A program made the translations under genes and the position numbers. The notes below the pieces were generated by a model. The model was not told where the DNA came from and searched no databases. It was given only the letters and a program-made list of their open reading frames with translations. A stretch of 36,037 nt of DNA, from NCBI GenBank assembly GCA_035536775.1, contig DATLNM010000015.1, positions 1 to 36,037 on the forward strand, in the 5' to 3' direction. The first letter of the stretch is position 1. Each line of letters begins with the position of its first letter. Below are positions 28,869 to 36,037 of this stretch, piece by piece. This stretch comes from DATLNM01 sp035536775. Lineage in GTDB: Bacteria > Actinomycetota > CADDZG01 > WHSQ01.

Positions 28869-31034
28869 ATGGCTGAAGCAGCAGAGAAGCAGAAGGAGGG
28901 TCGCCCTCAGCTCCGCGAGGTCAAAGGCGGCTCGCCTGTGATCCGTGAGTACCCGCTGTCCCATACCCGCAACATCGGGATCATGGCCCACATCGACGCG
29001 GGCAAAACCACGACAACCGAGCGGATCCTCTACTACACCGGCAAGACCTACAAGATCGGTGAGGTGCACGAGGGCGCGGCGGTCATGGACTGGATGGTCC
29101 AGGAGCAGGAGCGCGGCATCACGATCACCTCCGCGGCGACCACGGCCCACTGGAAGGGCTACTGGATCAACATCATCGACACTCCCGGACACGTTGACTT
29201 CACCGTCGAGGTAGAGCGCAGCCTGCGCGTGCTCGACGGCGCGGTCGCGGTGTTCGACGCGGTCGCCGGTGTCGAGCCGCAGTCCGAGACGGTGTGGCGT
29301 CAAGCCGATCGATACAACGTCCCCCGCATCTGCTTCGTCAACAAGATGGACCGAACCGGCGCGAACTTCTATCGCACGGTCTCGATGATCGAGGACCGTC
29401 TCAACGGAACCCCCGTCGTCATCCAGCTGCCGATCGGTCGCGAGGCAGATTTCCACGGCGTCGTCGACCTCGTCACGATGATCGCTCACTACTGGCCGTC
29501 CGAGGGCATGGGCGAGCAGTGGGAGGACCGTCCGATCCCCGACGAGCTCAAGGCAGAAGCAGACAAGTACCGCCACGACCTCATCGAGGCCCTGGCCGAC
29601 CACGACGAAGAGATCATGGAGCTCTACGTCGCCGAGCAGGAGCCTGACACCGACGCCATCAAGAAGGCGCTGCGTCGCAGCACGCTCTCAGGCGAGATCA
29701 CTCCCGTGCTTTGTGGAACGGCGTTCAAGAACAAGGCCGTCCAGCCGCTCCTCGATGCGATCTGCCTCTACCTTCCGAGCCCGCTGGATGTCCCTCCGAT
29801 GGAGGCCAAGCGTCCGGAGACCGGTGAGCTCGTCGAGCGCAAGCCCGATGACCACGCTCCCTTCTCGGCCCTCGCTTTCAAGATCATGAGCGACCCCTAT
29901 GTCGGCCGCCTGACCTACCTCCGTGTCTACTCAGGCACCTTGAAGAGCGGCGACACGATCCTCAACTCGACCAACGGCCGCAAAGAGCGCATCGGACGTT
30001 TGCTTCAGATGCACGCGAACCACCGCGAGGACAAGGACGCGGTCTTCGCGGGCGACATCGTCGCCGTCGTCGGCCTGAAGCAGTCCCTCACGGGCAACAC
30101 GCTGTGCGATCCCTCGGACCCGGTGATCCTCGAAGAGATGAGCTTCCCGGCTCCGGTCATCGACGTCGCGATCGAGCCGAAGTCGAAGCCCGACTCAGAG
30201 AAGCTCGGGACCGCGCTGCAGCGTCTCGCGGAGGAGGACCCGACGTTCCGGGTCCACACCGACGACGAGACCGGACAGACGATCATCTCGGGGATGGGCG
30301 AGCTCCACCTCGAGGTGCTTGTCGATCGCCTCATCCGCGAGTTCAAGGTCGGTGCGAACGTCGGTAAGCCGCAGGTTGCCTACCGCGAGACCGTGCGCGA
30401 CACGGTGCCCAAGGCTGAGGTCCGCTACGTCAAGCAGACCGGAGGTAAGGGACAGTACGGTCACGTCGTCATCGCGATGGAGCCCACGGGTCCCGGCGGT
30501 GGTTACGAATTCATCAACAAGATCACCGGCGGCAAGATCCCGACCGAGTACATCCCTGCGGTCGATCAAGGCGTCCAAGAAGCGATGTCGTCCGGCGTGC
30601 TCGCCGGCTACCCGGTCGTCGACATCCGAGTGACGCTCATCGACGGCTCGTATCACGACGTCGACTCGTCAGAGATGGCTTTCAAGATCACAGGTTCGAT
30701 GGCGTTCAAAGAGGCGTGCAAGAAGGCGAAACCCGTGCTGCTCGAGCCCGTCTTCGACGTAGAGGTCGTGACGCCCGAGGAGTACATGGGAGATGTCGTC
30801 GGCGACCTGTCCCGGCGTCGTGGCCGGATCGAGACCTACGACAAACGTGGTGGCGACCAGATCATCAAGGCCCAGGTCCCACTGGCTGAGATGTTCGGTT
30901 ATGCAACCGAGCTGCGTAGCCGCACACAAGGTCGTGCCACTTACACGATGCAGTTCAACTCGTACAAAGAGACACCGCAGTCGATCGCAGAGCAGATCGT
31001 AGCCACGGTTCGAGGCGAACCGGCACCGAAGTAA
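28869..31034 (+). CDS. fusA: elongation factor G
   Basis: This 721-residue translational GTPase has the P-loop AHIDAGKTTT near residues 40-49, switch II DTPGHVDF, the base-binding NKMD, and the later EF-G domains (EDPTFRVHTDDETGQT, GMGELHLEVLVDRL, GKGQYGHVVIAMEP, EEYMGDVVGDLSRRRG). It moves tRNA and mRNA through the ribosome and helps recycle it. With the ATG at 28869 there are about 25 more residues before the RNIGIMAHIDAG core than in most EF-Gs, rich in Glu, Lys and Gln. A GTG at 28938 behind AAAGG would give a more usual length, so the start is not certain. Confidence 0.97.
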   Translation: MAEAAEKQKEGRPQLREVKGGSPVIREYPLSHTRNIGIMAHIDAGKTTTTERILYYTGKTYKIGEVHEGAAVMDWMVQEQERGITITSAATTAHWKGYWINIIDTPGHVDFTVEVERSLRVLDGAVAVFDAVAGVEPQSETVWRQADRYNVPRICFVNKMDRTGANFYRTVSMIEDRLNGTPVVIQLPIGREADFHGVVDLVTMIAHYWPSEGMGEQWEDRPIPDELKAEADKYRHDLIEALADHDEEIMELYVAEQEPDTDAIKKALRRSTLSGEITPVLCGTAFKNKAVQPLLDAICLYLPSPLDVPPMEAKRPETGELVERKPDDHAPFSALAFKIMSDPYVGRLTYLRVYSGTLKSGDTILNSTNGRKERIGRLLQMHANHREDKDAVFAGDIVAVVGLKQSLTGNTLCDPSDPVILEEMSFPAPVIDVAIEPKSKPDSEKLGTALQRLAEEDPTFRVHTDDETGQTIISGMGELHLEVLVDRLIREFKVGANVGKPQVAYRETVRDTVPKAEVRYVKQTGGKGQYGHVVIAMEPTGPGGGYEFINKITGGKIPTEYIPAVDQGVQEAMSSGVLAGYPVVDIRVTLIDGSYHDVDSSEMAFKITGSMAFKEACKKAKPVLLEPVFDVEVVTPEEYMGDVVGDLSRRRGRIETYDKRGGDQIIKAQVPLAEMFGYATELRSRTQGRATYTMQFNSYKETPQSIAEQIVATVRGEPAPK

Positions 31035-31073
31035 CACCAGTTCATCAAGGGGATCGAAGAAAGAGGAGAGGCG

Positions 31074-32264
<1,191 letters not shown>

Positions 32265-32299
32265 CTCAACTCATCTTTAGATACAGAGAAAGGCAATAA

Positions 32300-32614
32300 G
32301 TGGCTGCGAACGGCATGAAGATCAGGATCAGGCTCAAGGCCTACGACCACGAGGTCATCGATCAATCGGCGAAGAAGATCGTCGAGACCGTGACCCGTAC
32401 GGGCGCGAGCGTCAACGGTCCTATCCCGCTGCCGACCGAGCGGTCCGTTTACACGGTCATCCGTTCGCCGCACAAGGACAAGGACTCACGCGAGCACTTC
32501 GAGATGCGCACGCACAAGAGGCTTCTCGACATCGTGAACCCCACACCCAAGACCGTCGATTCACTCCAGCGGCTCGATCTTCCCGCGGGTGTCGACATCG
32601 AACTGAAGCTCTAA
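32300..32614 (+). CDS. rpsJ: 30S ribosomal protein S10
   Basis: The 104-residue protein matches S10 throughout (KIRIRLKAYDHEVIDQSAKK, PLPTERSVYTVIRSPHKDKD, FEMRTHKRLLDIVNPTPKTV, ending VDIELKL). It belongs to the 30S head and also acts with NusB in antitermination. The start is GTG at 32300 with GAGAAAGG (32286-32293) upstream. It opens the S10 operon. No separate promoter or terminator was seen between tuf and rpsJ, so read-through from the str operon is likely. Confidence 0.97.
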   Translation: MAANGMKIRIRLKAYDHEVIDQSAKKIVETVTRTGASVNGPIPLPTERSVYTVIRSPHKDKDSREHFEMRTHKRLLDIVNPTPKTVDSLQRLDLPAGVDIELKL

Positions 32615-32633
32615 GAGGAGAGGCGAGGATCTG

Positions 32634-33296
32634 ATGGCTGAGGTGAAAGGCATCCTAGGTCGCAAGATCGGGATGACCCAGGTCTTCGATGACGAAGGCC
32701 GCGCCGTACCGGTGACCGTCGTAGAGGCGGGACCCTGTCGCGTCGCCCAAGTGAAGACCACCGATAAGGACGGGTACTCCGCCGTCCAGCTCGCGTTCGG
32801 CGTGGCCAAGAAGCCAACGAAGCCGATGGCCGGTCACTTCGCCAAGTCGAAGGTCGAGCCGTCGCGCCACCTGGTGGAGCTGCGCCTGAGCGAGCCCAGC
32901 ACCTACGACCTCGGCGCCGAGATCAAGGCCGATGTCTTCGAGGCCGGCGAGCTCGTCGACGTCGTCGGGGTCACGAAGGGCAAGGGCTTCGCCGGAGGCA
33001 TGAAGCGTCACAACTTCAAGGGCCTGAGCGCGTCGCACGGAACTCAGAAGAAGCACCGCTCACCGGGTTCGATCGGTGCATGCGCGACACCGGCGCGCGT
33101 CTTCAAGGGCACGCGCATGGCCGGGCACATGGGCCACATCCGTGTCACAACGCTGAACCTCAAGGTGATCAAGGCGGATCCTGAGCGCAACATCCTGTTG
33201 ATCCGCGGTGCGGTCCCCGGCCCCAGAGGCGGCCTGCTCATGATCCGCTCGGCCGTCCGGCTGCGCCAGCGCACGACCGGAAGGAAGGCCAGCTGA
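32634..33296 (+). CDS. rplC: 50S ribosomal protein L3
   Basis: The 220-residue product has the L3 marks: the N-terminal start GILGRKIGMTQVFDDEGRAV, the central TKGKGFAGGMKRHNFKG, SHGTQKKHRSPGSIG, and the C-terminal KADPERNILLIRGAVPGP. L3 helps assemble the 50S subunit and reaches toward the peptidyl-transferase centre. Its ribosome-binding site is AGAGGAGAGG (32613-32622), and its stop overlaps the rplD start by one base. Confidence 0.97.
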   Translation: MAEVKGILGRKIGMTQVFDDEGRAVPVTVVEAGPCRVAQVKTTDKDGYSAVQLAFGVAKKPTKPMAGHFAKSKVEPSRHLVELRLSEPSTYDLGAEIKADVFEAGELVDVVGVTKGKGFAGGMKRHNFKGLSASHGTQKKHRSPGSIGACATPARVFKGTRMAGHMGHIRVTTLNLKVIKADPERNILLIRGAVPGPRGGLLMIRSAVRLRQRTTGRKAS

Positions 33297-33949
33297 TGGC
33301 CACCGCCAAGATCATCGATGCAACCGGTGCCGTCACGGGCGAGAAGTCACTGCCCGATGCCGTCTTCGGCGGCGAGATCAACACCGCTCTCATGCACCAG
33401 GTCATGACCGCGCAGCTCGCTGCGGCGCGCTCCGGTACCGCGTCGACCAAGACGCGGGGAGAGGTGCGCGGCGGAGGCAAGAAGCCGTGGCGTCAGAAGG
33501 GCACAGGACGCGCGCGGCACGGCTCCACACGAAGCCCGATCTGGGTCGGTGGTGGGACGGTCTTCGGCCCCAAGCCCCGGGATCATTCGGTGAGGGTGCC
33601 GAAGAAGATGCGCAAGGCGGCCATCCGTTCGGCGCTCGCGTCGAAGGCAGCCGATGGTCTCGTGTGGGTGCTCGACGGCTGGACCGAGCCGAAGACGAAG
33701 CTTGCTGCTGCTGCGATGAAGGCGGCGGGCGTCTCCGGTCGACTCCTCATCGTTCTCGACCCATCGGCGTCCAACGCCGAGAATGTTGATCGCGCGTTCC
33801 GCAACCTCGAAAAGGCGGCGTTCTCGTTCCATTCGGGTCTCTCGGTCTTCGACGTGCTCGTTGCCGATGCGCTCATCTTCACCTCCGACGCCATCTCTGC
33901 CCTCGAGGCCGGAGATAAGAAGAAGGAAGAGGTGAAGGCAACAGCATGA
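33296..33949 (+). CDS. rplD: 50S ribosomal protein L4
   Basis: This 217-residue protein carries the L4 loop segment that reaches into the exit tunnel (TKTRGEVRGGGKKPWRQKGT, GRARHGSTRSPIWVGGGTVF) and the globular part with VPKKMRKAAIRSALASKA. L4 binds 23S rRNA and, in E. coli, controls the S10 operon. It is slightly longer than the common 200-210 residues, with a Lys/Glu C-terminus. The ATG overlaps the rplC stop, and rplW overlaps its end by 4 bp. Confidence 0.97.
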   Translation: MATAKIIDATGAVTGEKSLPDAVFGGEINTALMHQVMTAQLAAARSGTASTKTRGEVRGGGKKPWRQKGTGRARHGSTRSPIWVGGGTVFGPKPRDHSVRVPKKMRKAAIRSALASKAADGLVWVLDGWTEPKTKLAAAAMKAAGVSGRLLIVLDPSASNAENVDRAFRNLEKAAFSFHSGLSVFDVLVADALIFTSDAISALEAGDKKKEEVKATA

Positions 33950-34251
33950 GCGGCTCGACCAAGTCAGGCCATCGTGACGTGATCATCGCTCCCGTCGTCA
34001 GCGAGAAGTCGTACTCGTTGCTGGACGACAACGCGTACACGTTCATCGTCCATCCGGACGCGAACAAGACCGAGATCCGCCAGGCGGTAGAAGCGATCTG
34101 GGGCGTCAAGGTCGTTAACGTCAATACGCTCAACCGTAAGGGAAAGACGAAGCGATTCCGCTTCGTGGAAGGCCGGCGCTCCGACACCAAGCGTGCAGTC
34201 GTGAAGCTCGCCGCCGGCGACAAGATCGAGATCTTCGAGCAGCAGGGTTAG
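33946..34251 (+). CDS. rplW: 50S ribosomal protein L23
   Basis: The 101-residue product shows the L23 pattern: DVIIAPVVSEKSYSLLDDNA, YTFIVHPDANKTEIRQAVEA, and IWGVKVVNVNTLNRKGKTKR. It lies at the mouth of the exit tunnel and is the docking site for trigger factor and SRP. Its ATG lies inside the end of rplD (4-bp ATGA overlap). rplB follows after 8 bases. Confidence 0.97.
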   Translation: MSGSTKSGHRDVIIAPVVSEKSYSLLDDNAYTFIVHPDANKTEIRQAVEAIWGVKVVNVNTLNRKGKTKRFRFVEGRRSDTKRAVVKLAAGDKIEIFEQQG

Positions 34252-34259
34252 GGGTAGAG

Positions 34260-35090
34260 ATGCCGATCCGCAAGTCCAAGCCGACATCGCCGGGACGCAG
34301 GTTCCAGTCCCATTCCGACTACTCGGACCTCACGCGCTCGAAGCCCGAAAAGACCCTGGTCGAGCCGCGCCCCAAGAAGGCGGGCCGCAACTCGTATGGC
34401 CGGATCACAACCCGTCACCAAGGCGGCGGCAACAAGGTTCGCTACCGGGTGATCGACTTCAAGCGGAATAAGGACGGAGTACCCGCGAAGGTCGCGCACG
34501 TCGAGTACGACCCGAACCGCAACGCACGCATCGCGCTGCTTCACTACGCGGACGGCGAGAAGCGCTACATCCTCATGCCGAACAAGGTCAAGGTCGGCGA
34601 TCCCATCCAATCCGGTCCAAGTGCCGACGTGCGGCCGGGCAACGCCCTTCCGCTGCGGAACATCCCGGTCGGTACCGTGGTTCACAACGTCGAGCTGAAG
34701 CCGGGAGCCGGCGGCAAGATGGCCCGCTCTGCAGGATCTTCGGTGCAGCTCATCGCCAAGGAGGGCCCCAGCGCGACGCTGCGACTCCCCTCGGGCGAGA
34801 TGAGAACCGTTCCGATCGGATGCCGCGCAACCGTCGGCGAGGTCGGCAACGCGGAAGCCGAGCTGATCTCGTGGGGCAAGGCCGGACGTAACCGGTGGCG
34901 CAACAAGCGTCCGTCGGTTCGGGGTGTCGCGATGAACCCGGTCGACCACCCTCTGGGTGGTGGCGAAGGGAAGTCGTCCGGTGGACGTCATCCGGTCAGC
35001 CCGTGGGGCCAGCCTGAAGGAAGAACCCGAAAGAAGAAGGCCTCGGACAAGCAGATCATCCGCAGGCGTGGAAAGAAGAGGGGTCGCTGA
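34260..35090 (+). CDS. rplB: 50S ribosomal protein L2
   Basis: The 276-residue protein is full length and matches L2 (GRNSYGRITTRHQGGGNKVR, ILMPNKVKVGDPIQSGPSAD, KMARSAGSSVQLIAKEG). The C-terminal region VRGVAMNPVDHPLGGGEGKS contains the conserved His (NPVDHP) near the peptidyl-transferase centre. L2 is a core 23S rRNA-binding protein. It overlaps the next gene by one base (TGATG). Confidence 0.97.
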   Translation: MPIRKSKPTSPGRRFQSHSDYSDLTRSKPEKTLVEPRPKKAGRNSYGRITTRHQGGGNKVRYRVIDFKRNKDGVPAKVAHVEYDPNRNARIALLHYADGEKRYILMPNKVKVGDPIQSGPSADVRPGNALPLRNIPVGTVVHNVELKPGAGGKMARSAGSSVQLIAKEGPSATLRLPSGEMRTVPIGCRATVGEVGNAEAELISWGKAGRNRWRNKRPSVRGVAMNPVDHPLGGGEGKSSGGRHPVSPWGQPEGRTRKKKASDKQIIRRRGKKRGR

Positions 35091-35374
35091 TGCCGCGCAG
35101 CTTGAAGAAGGGTCCGTTCGTCGACGAGCACCTGCTGCTCAAGGTCGACGCACAGAACTCGCGCAATGAGAAGCGGGTCATCAAGACGTGGTCACGGCGC
35201 TCCACGGTCATCCCGGACATGGTCGGCCACACGATCGCTGTGCACGACGGGCGTAAGCACGTCCCCGTCTACATCACCGAGTCCATGGTCGGCCACAAGC
35301 TGGTCGAGTTCGCCCAGACACGCGCGTTCCGGACCCACGGCGGCGGCGCCGAGAAAGCTTCGAGGGCGCGTTAA
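35090..35374 (+). CDS. rpsS: 30S ribosomal protein S19
   Basis: The 94-residue product matches S19 (MPRSLKKGPFVDEHLLLKV, VIKTWSRRSTVIPDMVGHTI, HDGRKHVPVYITESMVGHKL, EFAQTRAFRTHGG). It sits in the 30S head with S13. The start overlaps the rplB stop, and rplV begins 2 bases after its end. Confidence 0.97.
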   Translation: MPRSLKKGPFVDEHLLLKVDAQNSRNEKRVIKTWSRRSTVIPDMVGHTIAVHDGRKHVPVYITESMVGHKLVEFAQTRAFRTHGGGAEKASRAR

Positions 35375-35376
35375 CC

Positions 35377-35922
35377 ATGGCTCACAAGATCGATCCGTCC
35401 GTCCAGGAGGCCATCGCAACGGCGAAGTTCATCAGGATCTCGCCGACCAAGGCCCGTCAGGTGGTCGACCTCGTCCGGGGCCGACACGTGGACGACGCAC
35501 GCCGCGTGTTGAAGTTCACGCAGAAGGGCGCCTCGGTCACGGTCGCGAAGGTGCTCGAGTCCGCGATCGCGAACGCCGAGCACAACCGCGGCCTTCCGGG
35601 TGACGAGCTCGTGGTCGTGAGGGCGTGGGTCGACGAAGGCCCAACCCTCCGACGCTTCCGGCCGCGCGCACAGGGTCGGGCCACTCGTATCCGCAAGCGC
35701 ACGTGTCACATCTCGCTGGTCGTTGGAAGGCCCGAAGAGATGGTCGAGAGGTTGCCCGAGCGGCCCGCGACCAAACAAACCAAGCAGCGCGTCCGCAAAG
35801 ACACGACGGGCGGCACCAAGACGTCCTCCGCCGCGTCGCCCGCATCCCAGTCCACTGAAGCAGCACCCAAGAAGACCTCTAAGACCGCGCCTGACGCGCC
35901 GAGCTCGGAAGGGAACGACTGA
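35377..35922 (+). CDS. rplV: 50S ribosomal protein L22, with C-terminal extension
   Basis: Residues 1 to about 120 are a complete L22 (ATAKFIRISPTKARQVVDLV, VAKVLESAIANAEHNRGLP, FRPRAQGRATRIRKRTCHIS). Its loop reaches into the exit tunnel, and it is a target region for macrolides. Residues from about 121 to 181 are an added Lys/Ser/Thr/Ala-rich tail (for example TGGTKTSSAASPASQSTEAA). Bacterial L22 is usually about 110-125 residues. The tail is likely disordered. The stop overlaps the rpsC start by one base. Confidence 0.96.
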   Translation: MAHKIDPSVQEAIATAKFIRISPTKARQVVDLVRGRHVDDARRVLKFTQKGASVTVAKVLESAIANAEHNRGLPGDELVVVRAWVDEGPTLRRFRPRAQGRATRIRKRTCHISLVVGRPEEMVERLPERPATKQTKQRVRKDTTGGTKTSSAASPASQSTEAAPKKTSKTAPDAPSSEGND

Positions 35923-36037
35923 TGGGACAGAAGGTTCATCCTTACGGGTTCCGCCTCGGCATCCACACCGATTGGAAGTCGCGCTGGTTCACCGAGAAGC
36001 AGTACGGCGAGTACCTCATCGCCGATCTGCGCATCCG
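35922..36037 (+). CDS. rpsC: 30S ribosomal protein S3 (5' part only)
   Basis: Only the first 38 codons lie in the window. They read MGQKVHPYGFRLGIHTDWKS and then RWFTEKQYGEYLIADLRI, which is the standard S3 start. The gene is cut by the window end and has no defect in the visible part. It shares the TGATG junction with rplV, in the usual S10-operon order. Confidence 0.95.
   Translation, partial: MGQKVHPYGFRLGIHTDWKSRWFTEKQYGEYLIADLRI

Overview
The window is a high-GC chromosomal segment, most likely from a deep-branching or uncultured member of the Actinomycetota. The strongest lineage signs are the charged coiled-coil insert near residues 145-235 of RpoC (a feature of actinobacterial beta-prime), a DUF3263 gene, a GT81 glucosyl-3-phosphoglycerate synthase, a LytR_C protein, and TANNNT -10 elements placed about 6 nt before start codons (leaderless transcription). 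No mobile element, CRISPR array or prophage was seen. Apart from the tails noted below, the core genes look vertically inherited and intact.

Layout. (1) 1-7.9 kb: the 3' end of a Glu/Leu/Phe/Val dehydrogenase, a DUF3263 gene, a membrane-anchored LytR_C protein, then a tight run of alternating genes: lipoprotein, otsB, otsA, an AI-2E family permease, gpgS, thrC and a MoaD/ThiS-like protein. Neighbours face each other with gaps or overlaps of a few bases. The two tightest divergent spacers (22 and 30 bp) hold paired -10 boxes. The theme is compatible solutes (trehalose, glucosylglycerate) next to amino-acid synthesis. (2) 7.9-9.5 kb: a lone receiver-domain protein, an ECF sigma factor and its zinc-finger anti-sigma factor, then tRNA-Trp(CCA). 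(3) 9.5-12.1 kb: an M28 peptidase and an O-antigen-ligase-like membrane protein, lying between tRNA-Trp and secE, which are usually close. (4) 12.2-23.8 kb: secE-nusG-rplK-rplA, an L10 leader with attenuator, rplJ-rplL, a 439-bp structured spacer with two promoter candidates, rpoB-rpoC and a strong terminator. (5) 23.9-27.5 kb: two convergent genes for exported beta-propeller-like proteins, separated by a bidirectional terminator and lying between rpoC and the str operon. (6) 27.5-36.0 kb: a good promoter and a roughly 365-nt structured leader, then rpsL-rpsG-fusA-tuf running almost directly into the S10 operon (rpsJ-rplC-rplD-rplW-rplB-rpsS-rplV-rpsC, the last cut by the window edge).

How it fits together. 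Most of the window is the transcription and translation core: SecE/NusG, the L11/L1 and L10/L12 stalk proteins, RNA polymerase, S12/S7, EF-G, EF-Tu and the start of the S10 operon. Several of these proteins carry long low-complexity tails (NusG N-terminus, L10 C-terminus, L22 C-terminus). No clearly new enzyme system was found. The most unusual signals are the paired leaderless promoters, the hairpin- and G-rich rplL-rpoB spacer, the long str leader, the beta-propeller pair, and a ThiS-like protein whose Gly-Gly is masked by four extra residues.
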